From contig JBDTMN010000010.1 in assembly GCA_039934295.1 (NCBI GenBank), forward strand, positions 1 through 46,419: 46,419 nt of DNA, written 5' to 3'. The stretch comes from Candidatus Taylorbacteria bacterium (GTDB lineage: Bacteria > Patescibacteriota > Minisyncoccia > Phycocordibacterales > HO2-43-120). How positions within the stretch are numbered: the first letter of the stretch is position 1; every line of letters starts with the position of its first letter. Shown here piece by piece: positions 1 through 6,539 of the stretch. Made by a program: the position numbers and the translations under genes. The notes under the pieces are model-generated. The model was not told the DNA's origin, did no database searches, and saw nothing but the letters and a program-made list of their open reading frames with translations.

Positions 1-210
1 CTCAGCGTCGACAAAAAATTACAGGGGAATTTTTTGTGCGCGATGCAGGACTCGACCCTTACAGGGTCAGTACCCCAATTGGATATTTTTCTTCGAAAGC
101 TCCAAAAATATCTCAATCGGGCTTCGAGTCCTGACGAAAGTACTCCCAGCACTTTCTCAGCGTCGACAAAAAATTACAGGGGAATTTTTTGTGCGCGATG
201 CAGGACTCGA
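1..210. repeat. 55-bp direct repeat (1-55 and 156-210) at tRNA-Val
   Basis: Bases 1-55 and 156-210 are identical. Each copy holds a perfect AT-rich inverted repeat (arms 11-20/28-37 and 166-175/183-192, 7-nt loop) followed by the last 18 nt of the tRNA-Val gene as read on the minus strand. The right copy is the true tRNA 3' end; the left one is an orphan fragment. Between them, 124-133 is the exact inverse complement of the 10-nt tRNA piece at 46-55 and 201-210. The repeat begins at the window edge and may extend further left. Confidence 0.85.
166..192 (-). terminator. AT-rich hairpin just 3' of tRNA-Val
   Basis: This is a perfect inverted repeat with 10-bp arms (166-175 and 183-192) and a 7-nt loop, directly after the tRNA 3' end on the minus strand. 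The arms are almost all A/T and end in a T run on either strand. It may terminate or help process the tRNA transcript. The same hairpin recurs at 11-37. Confidence 0.5.
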
Positions 211-264
211 ACCTGCGACCTTCGAAGTGTAAATTCGTTGCTCTACCAACTGAGCTAATCGCGC
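193..264 (-). tRNA. tRNA-Val (anticodon UAC)
   Basis: The cloverleaf reads on the minus strand: acceptor GCGCGAT pairs with ATCGCGC, the D arm is GCTC/GAGC, the anticodon loop is TTTACAC with anticodon UAC (Val), and the T arm is GCAGG-TTCGAGT-CCTGC. The anticodon stem has four pairs plus an A-A mismatch at 27-43. CCA is not encoded. The last 18 nt are repeated at 38-55. Confidence 0.93.
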
Positions 265-334
265 AATATATGAAGGAAATATAACAGGAATATACATACG
301 TCGCAAGAAAATAGCGTAATATGAGCTTTTGGCA

Positions 335-340
335 TATAAT
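335..340 (+). promoter_or_regulatory. -10 box of the acylphosphatase gene
   Basis: A perfect TATAAT ends 7 nt before the ATG at 348, so transcription would start at or next to the start codon (leaderless mRNA). No convincing -35 box is seen. Confidence 0.55.
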
Positions 341-347
341 TTTTTTA

Positions 348-623
348 ATGAAAAAAAGAATCGAGTGCAAAGTGGTTGGGCAGGTGCAGTTTGTGGGATT
401 TCGCTATTTTACCGACAGAAAAGCGAAGCAACTTGGCATCGTGGGCACCGTAGGGAATCTCGATGACGGAAGCGTCCGTGTCATCGGGGAGGGAGAGGAA
501 GATAAACTCAATGAGCTTGTTTCGTATCTCAAAAAAGGACCGGCATTTGCAAAAGTCGAAAATGTCGAAGTAGTGTCGACTGCTCCACAGGGTGTCTTCA
601 CAGATTTTCAGATTATCTTTTAA
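348..623 (+). CDS. acyP: acylphosphatase
   Basis: The 91-aa product has the usual acylphosphatase length. Such enzymes hydrolyse the carboxyl-phosphate bond of acyl phosphates in the cytoplasm. The N-terminal motif GQVQFVGFRYF carries the family's phosphate-binding loop and catalytic Arg, and VGNLDDGSVRV matches the second signature with the catalytic Asn. I chose the ATG at 348 because homology begins right there and a perfect -10 box lies 7 nt upstream; an in-frame ATG at 321 would add nine unrelated residues. The pseudouridine synthase gene starts 8 nt after the stop, so the two may be co-transcribed. Family assignment is firm. Confidence 0.93.
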   Translation: MKKRIECKVVGQVQFVGFRYFTDRKAKQLGIVGTVGNLDDGSVRVIGEGEEDKLNELVSYLKKGPAFAKVENVEVVSTAPQGVFTDFQIIF

Positions 624-631
624 GCTGTATC

Positions 632-1501
632 GTGAAAAAAATTTCACTTCTTGATTCCATCGGAATTCTTTTTGAAGATGAAAACTATCTGGTGATTAAT
701 AAGCCAGCAGGTTTAGTAGTGCACTCTGACGGCAAAACTGAGCAGGAGACATTAACTCAATGGATTCTGAAAAAATATCCCGAGATGAAAGAAGTTGGTG
801 AGCCGCTTAAAATAGAATCTAGATTCATGATTCACGATTCAAGACAAGATTCACGACAAGAGAATACAGACGATTCTTCTCCTGAATCTAAATTCATGAA
901 TCATGCGTCTACCCTTATCTACCGCCCCGGAATTGTCCACCGATTGGATAAGGAAACATCGGGGGTGTTGCTCATCGCCAAAAATCAGGAGGCGTATCTT
1001 TCGGCGAAGAAGCAGTTTCAGGGACGAGAAATAAAAAAAGTGTACAACGCCTTTATCTATGGAGAGATGAAGGAAGAAAAAGGGAAAATCGAAAGACCTA
1101 TCGGGAGAAGCAAGAATGATTTCAGAAAATGGACTGCGCAAAGGGGCGCTCGGGGTGAAATGAGGGAAGCGGTTACGAACTACCGCGTCATCAAAAAATC
1201 AAAAGGTTTTTCGTATGTCGAGGTTTCGCCCGAAACTGGAAGAACCCACCAGATCCGAGTTCACTTCAAGGCAATCAATCATCCTGTTGTTTGCGACAAA
1301 CTGTACGCGGAAGGCAAAGAATCCGCACTCGGATTTACACGGCTTGCTCTTCACGCCTGCTCTCTAGAATTTGTGCTCATGGGAGGCAAACGGCTCAAAG
1401 TGGAAGCTCAATTGCCCGAGGATTTTGTGCGTGCTCTCAATTTGCTTGATACTATGAGCCAGGAGCGTTATGCTATAGAAAATTATATTGAGAATATATA
1501 G
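632..1501 (+). CDS. RluA-family pseudouridine synthase
   Basis: The 289-aa protein isomerises uridines in RNA, probably rRNA. The catalytic motif HRLDKETSG (Asp of RLD) follows RPGIV at about residue 98, and the family's ENYLVINKPAGLVVH segment is near the N-terminus. TGRTHQIRVH near residue 205 is a further conserved block. No S4 domain is present. The start is GTG at 632, directly upstream of the conserved core. Between residues about 61 and 91 there is a low-complexity, DNA-repeat-derived insertion (815-902), which keeps the frame. The specific target (RluC, RluD or other) cannot be told. The stop overlaps the region just before the rhomboid start at 1503. Confidence 0.92.
   Translation: MKKISLLDSIGILFEDENYLVINKPAGLVVHSDGKTEQETLTQWILKKYPEMKEVGEPLKIESRFMIHDSRQDSRQENTDDSSPESKFMNHASTLIYRPGIVHRLDKETSGVLLIAKNQEAYLSAKKQFQGREIKKVYNAFIYGEMKEEKGKIERPIGRSKNDFRKWTAQRGARGEMREAVTNYRVIKKSKGFSYVEVSPETGRTHQIRVHFKAINHPVVCDKLYAEGKESALGFTRLALHACSLEFVLMGGKRLKVEAQLPEDFVRALNLLDTMSQERYAIENYIENI
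815..902 (+). repeat. imperfect direct repeat inside the pseudouridine synthase gene
   Basis: A 19-bp unit at 815-833 recurs at 884-902 with two mismatches. Both units are rich in GATTC/ATTCATGA words, and the space between holds further ATTCACGA-type copies. The whole tract stays open in the coding frame and yields a hydrophilic loop rich in Ser, Asp and Arg. Confidence 0.7.
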
Positions 1502-1502
1502 G

Positions 1503-2306
1503 ATGAGATTTTCTATCAAATCATCAATTGGAACTTTCGGATTAATTGTCGTCAACATTATTGTTTTCGTAATTTTTGGATTCACTTCATCACCTGAAAA
1601 TGACGCTCAAGTATTGGGATGCTTAAAACAAAATCATCCAGAATGTGTTGCGGTATCTTCTATTGATGATTTCTCAAAATGTGCTGTCGCCAATCCTCAT
1701 GGGAATCCAGATTTTTGCATCTATAACATTAAGAAAACGTGCCTAAACAGCCAGAAAGTTTTACATGACTGCTTTCCTCGTGAGGCAGAGGTGACGCAAA
1801 ATTTAAGTTTTGTCCCTGCTCTATTTGGACAAGGTAAGAATCTTTATACCCTGATGACATCAATGTTTATGCATGTAGGTTGGGCACATTTGCTTAGCAA
1901 TATGATATTTCTATTTTTGACGGGCATTTTCATAGAAAAAAGACTGGGCACCGTAAAATTTTTGATTTTCTATCTTCTAGTGGGAATCTGTTCAACGCTA
2001 TTCTATTACGTATTTAATGAGTCAAGCGAGGTTGCCCTCCTTGGAGCATCTGGAGCAATTTTTGGATTGATGGGTGCAAATTTAATTCTTGATTTTTTCA
2101 AACCTGGACCAGATGATATGGGCACTCCGTATTTCAAAGTTCAAACTCTTGTTCTTATGATTTTTTATCAATTCGTTTTCCAGATGTTTGATCCAGGGGG
2201 AGCCATCGCATATCTAGGACACATCGGAGGATTTATTGCTGGAGTAACTCTAATTTTTTATTTTAAGAAAAAATACGACGTTTATACACCGACTCCTTCT
2301 TATTAA
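1503..2306 (+). CDS. rhomboid-family intramembrane serine protease
   Basis: The 267-aa membrane protein cleaves transmembrane substrates within the bilayer. GASGAIFGLMG holds the catalytic Ser (about residue 183) and LGHIGGF the catalytic His (about residue 240); HLLSNM provides the conserved Asn region in the second core helix. Six hydrophobic segments are visible. Between the first helix and the core lies a stretch of about 70 residues with six or seven Cys, probably outside the membrane and disulphide-linked. Start: ATG at 1503, just after the TAG of the upstream gene; a TTG at 1488 in frame would overlap that gene. Substrate unknown. Confidence 0.93.
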   Translation: MRFSIKSSIGTFGLIVVNIIVFVIFGFTSSPENDAQVLGCLKQNHPECVAVSSIDDFSKCAVANPHGNPDFCIYNIKKTCLNSQKVLHDCFPREAEVTQNLSFVPALFGQGKNLYTLMTSMFMHVGWAHLLSNMIFLFLTGIFIEKRLGTVKFLIFYLLVGICSTLFYYVFNESSEVALLGASGAIFGLMGANLILDFFKPGPDDMGTPYFKVQTLVLMIFYQFVFQMFDPGGAIAYLGHIGGFIAGVTLIFYFKKKYDVYTPTPSY

Positions 2307-2382
2307 TTTTAGCCGAATGATTTTCAAGGAGAAATGGCATGATTTGCCCGAATGGTACATCTGTGATAGATTGTCCGAACAT

Positions 2383-2826
2383 ATGGAAACAACAATTGCA
2401 AAAATTTCTCCCATTTCTCCCATTTCTCCCGTGAATATGGAAGCAAGGAAAAAGTGGGACATCCGAGCAGGGGACACGATAAAGGTATGGCAGAAAATCA
2501 AGGAGAAGGACAAGGTCAGACTTCAGCTTTTTGAAGGCTTGGTGCTTGCCGTCAAACATGGCAAGGAAGCAGGGGGAACATTTACCGTGAGAAAAATAGC
2601 GAGCGGAGTAGGGGTTGAAAAAATTTTCCCTGTGTATTCTCCTGTCATAGACAAAATTGAAATTGTAAAAAGAGCCAAAGTGCGCCAGGCGAAGCTCTAC
2701 CACATTCGAAGAAAAGCCGCGAAAGAAATTCAGCGAGAAATGAGAAATATAAGAAGCGTGAAGGATGAGGAGCCGGTGCCGAACGAGGAGCCGAAAGAGG
2801 CCGTAACAGAAAAAAAAGCGGAATAA
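2383..2826 (+). CDS. rplS: 50S ribosomal protein bL19
   Basis: The product is a structural protein of the large ribosomal subunit at the subunit interface. RAGDTIKVWQKIKEKDKVRLQLFEG and the later FTVRKIASGVGVEKIFPVYSP and KVRQAKLYHIR blocks match L19 throughout. I chose ATG at 2383 because it leaves about 26 residues before AGDT, the usual spacing; an in-frame ATG at 2317 would add 22 unrelated residues. The N-terminus contains an ISP tandem repeat encoded by a 9-bp DNA repeat near 2406-2431. The C-terminus has a Glu/Lys-rich tail of about 30 residues beyond the usual L19 end. A strong terminator follows. Confidence 0.95.
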   Translation: METTIAKISPISPISPVNMEARKKWDIRAGDTIKVWQKIKEKDKVRLQLFEGLVLAVKHGKEAGGTFTVRKIASGVGVEKIFPVYSPVIDKIEIVKRAKVRQAKLYHIRRKAAKEIQREMRNIRSVKDEEPVPNEEPKEAVTEKKAE

Positions 2827-2828
2827 TC

Positions 2829-2853
2829 AAAAAAGAGGCATTGCCTCTTTTTT
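2829..2853 (+). terminator. intrinsic terminator after rplS
   Basis: The stem AAAAAAGAGGC/GCCTCTTTTTT has a 3-nt loop and ends in a T run. It lies just after the rplS stop. Confidence 0.9.
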
Positions 2854-2861
2854 CACAACGA

Positions 2862-2890
2862 TTGAAATTCCGATAGTCTTTCTGCATAAT
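2862..2890 (+). promoter_or_regulatory. promoter of tRNA-Leu
   Basis: TTGAAA (2862-2867) and CATAAT (2885-2890) are separated by 17 bp and end 8 nt before the tRNA 5' end. Both boxes are close to the sigma-70 consensus. Confidence 0.75.
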
Positions 2891-2898
2891 ACTCACAT

Positions 2899-2980
2899 GC
2901 CCGGGTGGAGAAATTGGTAGACTTACTACCTTGAGGTGGTAGCGCCGAAAGGCATGCAGGTTCGAGTCCTGTCCCGGGCA
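2899..2980 (+). tRNA. tRNA-Leu (anticodon GAG)
   Basis: Acceptor GCCCGGG pairs with CCCGGGC. The anticodon stem is CTACC/GGTAG with loop TTGAGGT (anticodon GAG). A long variable arm (GCC-GAAA-GGC) marks it as class II, and the T arm is GCAGG-TTCGAGT-CCTGT. CCA is not encoded. A protein gene starts only 3 nt after the discriminator base. Confidence 0.94.
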
Positions 2981-2983
2981 CAA

Positions 2984-3265
2984 ATGGAAGAGCGAATTCA
3001 AAATTTAGAAAAGGAGATTGAAACCATAAAAGAGCGAAATCTCCGCGTAGAGGCAGATAAAGCTTGGGAAACAAGCAGTTTTCGGATTTTTTCCATTACC
3101 GGAATTACGTATGTCGTTGCGACTTTTGTTTTGTATTTTTTAGGCGCAAAAAATTATTTTCTAAATGCGTTAGTTCCTACAGTCGGCTATTTTCTTTCAG
3201 TGCAAACACTGCCTGCGATAAAGCGGAAGTGGATTGAGAAATTTTTGAATAGAAAATCGCAGTAG
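2984..3265 (+). CDS. small coiled-coil membrane protein, unknown function
   Basis: I do not recognise the family. The 93-aa product begins with a charged, heptad-like stretch (residues 1-30, rich in Glu/Lys) that is likely a coiled coil, followed by two hydrophobic segments (about 33-52 and 57-75) and a basic tail. The ATG at 2984 lies 3 nt after the end of tRNA-Leu and no promoter fits between them. The message is therefore probably the 3' part of a tRNA-mRNA transcript, released nearly leaderless when the tRNA 3' end is cut. An in-frame ATG at 2936 lies inside the tRNA and is not credible. Confidence 0.7.
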   Translation: MEERIQNLEKEIETIKERNLRVEADKAWETSSFRIFSITGITYVVATFVLYFLGAKNYFLNALVPTVGYFLSVQTLPAIKRKWIEKFLNRKSQ

Positions 3266-3312
3266 TTTTTTACCTGTTGAAAACTTTTCTTTCAGAGCGT
3301 GACATCTCATGG

Positions 3313-3318
3313 TAATAT
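3313..3318 (+). promoter_or_regulatory. extended -10 box before the gene at 3326
   Basis: TGG-TAATAT ends 7 nt before the ATG at 3326, the same geometry as at several other genes here. No clear -35 box. Confidence 0.5.
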
Positions 3319-3325
3319 AGTACCT

Positions 3326-4660
3326 ATGGTTACACCAGAACTTTTAGATTATATAAAAGGAGCGAAACAGCGCGGTGTGGGCGACGACGCTATTCGAGGA
3401 GTGCTCACAAAGAACGGCTGGAAGCAAACCGACATTGAAGAAGCATACAATCTTACGCCGAAAGAAATTTTTGCAACAGAGCCACCTCCAACGTCGAGAC
3501 AGTTTCTCTCCGAGAAAAACTCTCCTCCGAAAGAGACAATCTCGCAACGGATGAATCTCGCGCCCGCGCAACCTCGCAAAAGTAGGTGGAAGGGACTTTT
3601 GATAACGCTCATCATTCTTCTTCTTTTGGCGGGAGGGGCAGTATTTGGATACTACAATTTTAGCGAATATTTTGATTTTCATCCGGAGAAAAAAATTTTT
3701 CAATCAGTTTTCAATCTAGCGGAGGTCACGGGTGCAACTGCCGACGGTTTTTTGTTGGTAAAGAGCGAGGGCACCGACGTTAAAATTTCCGTAGAAGGAG
3801 CTTTTTTCAAGCCAGCTGTCAATCAATTCAAAGAAACGGGTAAGGTGATTCTCGATGTGTTCTATACCCCTCCCGCTACTTTCGAGCCGAGTGATGTCGC
3901 TCCGAGCCCGATACAATTAACAGTTTCTCTCGATACGAGGATACTCGACAATGTTCTCTATTTGAGACTTGACCCAGTCTCCTCGCTCGGTGACCTTGGA
4001 AAAATGGGGTTCGATACTCTTAAGGGTCAGTGGATTAAGGTGCCCTTAAAGGAAGCCGAGGAGCTTTCGAAGGAAAAGGTTCTTCCGGAGGCCGATAAAT
4101 TTGCGCCCCTTAGCAATGAAGATGTGGACGCGATAAACAAAAAGTACGCAAATGTGGACAGGCTCATTATTGATAAAAAAGGCAAAGAAACGCTAAATGG
4201 TGAAAGCACGAGCTACTACGTTTTTCACCTGAATCCCGAGATGCGATCTTTTCTTAAAGAGTTGCTCGACGAGTCATTGGTCAAGAAGGGCGCGAGCGCG
4301 CAAGACACGACAGACGCAAATACGAAATTTGACGAAAGTTTTGCCTCGCTTCTCGATCACAAAGTCGAGATGTGGATTGCCAAGGACGGTCTGCCTCGCA
4401 AAATTACGTTTGAGGCGACAGTCAAATCTCCCGCGACTGAATTTTCGGAAAGTAAGGAATCGCAAGTAAACAGTGAGGCAAGTTTCAAAGATTTCAACAA
4501 AGATATTACCGTTGATGCTCCACTTGAATCAAAGACTTTCGATGAAATATTGCAGACCATATTCGCCTCACCCACGGTGCCCATATCAGCCACATCTTCT
4601 CCAACGATGACCGGCTCGACCACAATACCGGCGTCAACAACCTCTTCTCCAACTCTCTAG
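3326..4660 (+). CDS. membrane-anchored exported protein, unknown function
   Basis: The 444-aa protein is not assigned to a family. Its first 40 residues (LLDYIKGAKQRGVGDDAIR..W) form a small helical domain of a type often seen at the N-terminus of membrane proteins in this bacterial group. A Pro-rich linker follows, then one transmembrane helix (LLITLIILLLLAGGAVFGYY, about residues 92-111), and a large extracytoplasmic domain to about residue 410. The C-terminus is a Ser/Thr/Pro-rich tail. The topology suggests a surface-anchored lipoprotein-like or sensor role, but no catalytic motif is seen. The start at 3326 fits the -10 box; the in-frame ATG at 3299 does not. Confidence 0.75.
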   Translation: MVTPELLDYIKGAKQRGVGDDAIRGVLTKNGWKQTDIEEAYNLTPKEIFATEPPPTSRQFLSEKNSPPKETISQRMNLAPAQPRKSRWKGLLITLIILLLLAGGAVFGYYNFSEYFDFHPEKKIFQSVFNLAEVTGATADGFLLVKSEGTDVKISVEGAFFKPAVNQFKETGKVILDVFYTPPATFEPSDVAPSPIQLTVSLDTRILDNVLYLRLDPVSSLGDLGKMGFDTLKGQWIKVPLKEAEELSKEKVLPEADKFAPLSNEDVDAINKKYANVDRLIIDKKGKETLNGESTSYYVFHLNPEMRSFLKELLDESLVKKGASAQDTTDANTKFDESFASLLDHKVEMWIAKDGLPRKITFEATVKSPATEFSESKESQVNSEASFKDFNKDITVDAPLESKTFDEILQTIFASPTVPISATSSPTMTGSTTIPASTTSSPTL

Positions 4661-4733
4661 ATTTTCCCTAATTGCCATTTTTTTTCGACGTGGTAATCTA
4701 AATTCACGAAAGTTAACGAGTAATTTTTGATAT

Positions 4734-4808
4734 GGTGACTATGGTGTAGCGGTAGCACACGAGCTTGTGGAGCTCTTAGTTTGGGTTCAACTCCCAATAG
4801 TCACCCCA
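4734..4808 (+). tRNA. tRNA-His (anticodon GUG)
   Basis: G-1 lies at 4734 opposite C73 at 4805, the hallmark of tRNA-His. Acceptor GTGACTA pairs with TAGTCAC, the anticodon loop TTGTGGA gives GUG, and the T arm is TTGGG/CCCAA. CCA is encoded (4806-4808), unlike the other two tRNAs here. Bases 4788-4805, its 3' end, recur at 4981-4998. Confidence 0.94.
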
Positions 4809-4848
4809 AAATAATGAGATAAAGACGCTAGTGTTTAGCGATTATATT

Positions 4849-4998
4849 TTGGGAGTGAGTATTGTGAGTTGAAAGACGGAGGCGGTATACAAGAGAGCTT
4901 CTCTGCTTGTCGCCGAGTCGGGGTCGAGAGTACTTTGGCTTTTGACATTTTTCATGTCAAAAGACTTAGTAACTCGTGACCAACTCCCAATAGTCACC
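4849..4998 (+). ncRNA. candidate structured RNA ending in a tRNA-His 3'-end copy
   Basis: Closing stems 4849-4856/4983-4990 and 4866-4870/4971-4975 enclose two hairpins (4881-4914 and 4940-4962). The 3' end (4981-4998) equals the T-stem 3' strand and acceptor 3' strand of the tRNA-His next door. It may be an RNA, or the inverted repeats of a small mobile element that uses the tRNA end as target; sequence alone does not decide. Confidence 0.35.
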
Positions 4999-5089
4999 TC
5001 AATATAGCTCAACGGGGCTTTTAATTAGGGCTTATAAAAGCTTTATAAATAAGGGTTTTATGCTTATATGTCACTTTATCATCAAAAAG

Positions 5090-5122
5090 TTGACTTATTG
5101 GATGGACTATGTTAACCTAGTC
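5090..5122 (+). promoter_or_regulatory. probable promoter -35 and operator of the Fic gene
   Basis: TTGACT (5090-5095) resembles a -35 box. An 18-bp near-perfect palindrome, GACTATGTTAACCTAGTC (5105-5122, one mismatched pair), sits where the -10 would lie. The Fic protein carries a C-terminal winged helix, so self-regulation is possible. Confidence 0.4.
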
Positions 5123-5161
5123 AACATAAGATGGTTTATTGGTTAAATAAATCTATAGAAA

Positions 5162-6250
5162 ATGACATTCAATAAAAATCATCCATACGACGACTTACCC
5201 AAACTTCCCCCTACTAGCGACTTAAGAGCGGAAAGATTTTCCTCTGCCCTAGTTAAGGCTCGGGCTGAACTCGCAGAATTAAAAGGTTACCTTCATTCTA
5301 TTCCGACAAATCCCATGCTTATTATCTCACCTTCAATTTTACGTGAGTCTATTGCCAGTTCAGAGATAGAAGATATTCACACAACACTTGTTGATGTACT
5401 GCAAACTCAATTATTGTCAGATGAAATAAAAGGTTCAGGGGCAGATAAAGAAGTTTTGCGATATCGTGACGCGCTTGTTTGGGGTTTTGAAAAAATGAAC
5501 GAGACAAGTATCTCTACTCGACTTATTTTAGGTGTTCACAAAAAATTGATGCCACATCTTCCCGAGGAATATCGAAAGGACCAGAATTATATTGTTGACA
5601 GAGCCTTGGGAGAAAAGTTGTATACGCCCCCATCTCCAACTGAAATATCACGACTTATGTATAACTGGGAAAACTTTGTCAATAATTCTGTCGATCACTT
5701 AGACCCCCTTATTAAATGTGCAATTGCCCACTATCAATTTGAAGCAATCCACCCTTTTGCTGATGGGAATGGGAGAACAGGTAGAATTCTCATTGTTCTC
5801 CAGCTCATTAAGGAGGGTTTGCTTCCATTGCCCACATTGTTCATCAGCGGTTATTTAATCAAACACAGAAGTGATTACTATAAGCACCTTCGTGAAATTA
5901 CCTATTCAGGTGAGTGGGGCGGGTACATTTCTTTTATGCTTGATGCTTTTTATCATCAAGCTTTTGAGACTAAACGAGTTTTGCTCTCAGCTAAATATGC
6001 TTATGATTCATTTAAGAAAATACTCAAGATTGAACATTCATCGATTTATTCTGCTGATCTAGTTAACTCACTATTCTCTTTTCCAGTTATTAATCCAAAT
6101 AAATTAGCCAAAGAATTGGGAACCCATAGGGTTACTGCTAGTAAGTATCTGAAGGCAATGACAAAAGCTGGATTATTGCGTGAGTATAAATCAGGTACAT
6201 ATCACCTGTATTTAAATTTCCGGCTTATGGATGCCATGCAAAATAAATAA
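5162..6250 (+). CDS. Fic-family protein AMP-transferase with winged helix
   Basis: The 362-aa protein is expected to transfer AMP from ATP to a protein hydroxyl group. The active-site motif HPFADGNGRTGR is intact (about residues 197-208). The N-terminal SSEIEDIHTT segment (about 65-74) matches the inhibitory-helix motif region of class II Fic proteins, so it is likely self-inhibited. Residues about 295-345 form a winged-helix-like domain (KLAKELGTHRVTASKYLKAM). It sits in an AT-rich islet after tRNA-His, with a palindromic operator-like site upstream. Its target is unknown; roles in stress control or defence are possible. Confidence 0.92.
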   Translation: MTFNKNHPYDDLPKLPPTSDLRAERFSSALVKARAELAELKGYLHSIPTNPMLIISPSILRESIASSEIEDIHTTLVDVLQTQLLSDEIKGSGADKEVLRYRDALVWGFEKMNETSISTRLILGVHKKLMPHLPEEYRKDQNYIVDRALGEKLYTPPSPTEISRLMYNWENFVNNSVDHLDPLIKCAIAHYQFEAIHPFADGNGRTGRILIVLQLIKEGLLPLPTLFISGYLIKHRSDYYKHLREITYSGEWGGYISFMLDAFYHQAFETKRVLLSAKYAYDSFKKILKIEHSSIYSADLVNSLFSFPVINPNKLAKELGTHRVTASKYLKAMTKAGLLREYKSGTYHLYLNFRLMDAMQNK

Positions 6251-6276
6251 AAATTAAAAGTTAAATATAAAGATAT

Positions 6277-6464
6277 ATGGAAAAGAGAAATGTAAAAAGT
6301 GCGGAAGTGAAAATATTATTATGGTTGAGTACGATATGATGCACCCGGAACATTACGATGGTGTAAGCGAAATAGATTGTCAAGATTGCACGACTCGAAT
6401 TGGACGTTGGTCAGGTAAAGAATTAGATAAAGGTGAATCCGAAAAAAGAACTGGCAGGAAATAA
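6277..6464 (+). pseudogene. small zinc-ribbon protein gene, frameshifted near codon 5
   Basis: The frame 6291-6464 encodes CKKCGSEN near the start and CQDC later, two CxxC pairs typical of a small zinc ribbon, and stops at 6462. It has no start codon of its own. The ATG at 6277 is in another frame and runs only 20 codons. Adding one A to the AAA at 6288-6290 would join them into MEKRK-CKKCG, a 62-aa protein. A TATAAA box (6266-6271) ends 5 nt before this ATG. This is either a real frameshift, a sequencing or assembly error in an A run, or a weaker start at the internal ATG at 6324. It directly follows the Fic gene. Confidence 0.6.
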
Positions 6465-6539
6465 ATCATAAACAAATGACAAGCAGGAATCGCGCTTTTT
6501 CAAATTTGGAAACTTGCTCCAACACAACCTCTGATTAAC

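Larger units (their letters stand above)
4809..5161 (+). other. intergenic region with structured element and tRNA-His 3'-end copy
   Basis: No gene is seen. Right after the tRNA, CCCCAAAATAAT (from 4804) can pair with ATTATATTTTGGG (4841-4853), with CGCTA/TAGCG inside. Then follow TTGGGAGT (4849-4856), complementary to ACTCCCAA (4983-4990); GAGTT (4866-4870), complementary to AACTC (4971-4975); a GC-rich hairpin at 4881-4914; and a perfect 9-bp hairpin at 4940-4962. The nested order is consistent with a folded RNA of about 140 nt that ends in the copied tRNA 3' end. The stretch 5000-5161 is AT-rich and holds the Fic promoter region. Confidence 0.55.

Noticed and set aside
113-150. Fourth copy of the 102-bp repeat near GGGAGTACTTTC on the minus strand
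   Set aside because: Only about 12 nt match and the rest of the element is missing; chance is likely.
4809-5000. tmRNA or RNase P RNA in the structured region after tRNA-His
   Set aside because: No tag-peptide frame, no tRNA-like 5' half and none of the conserved RNase P or tmRNA cores could be found.
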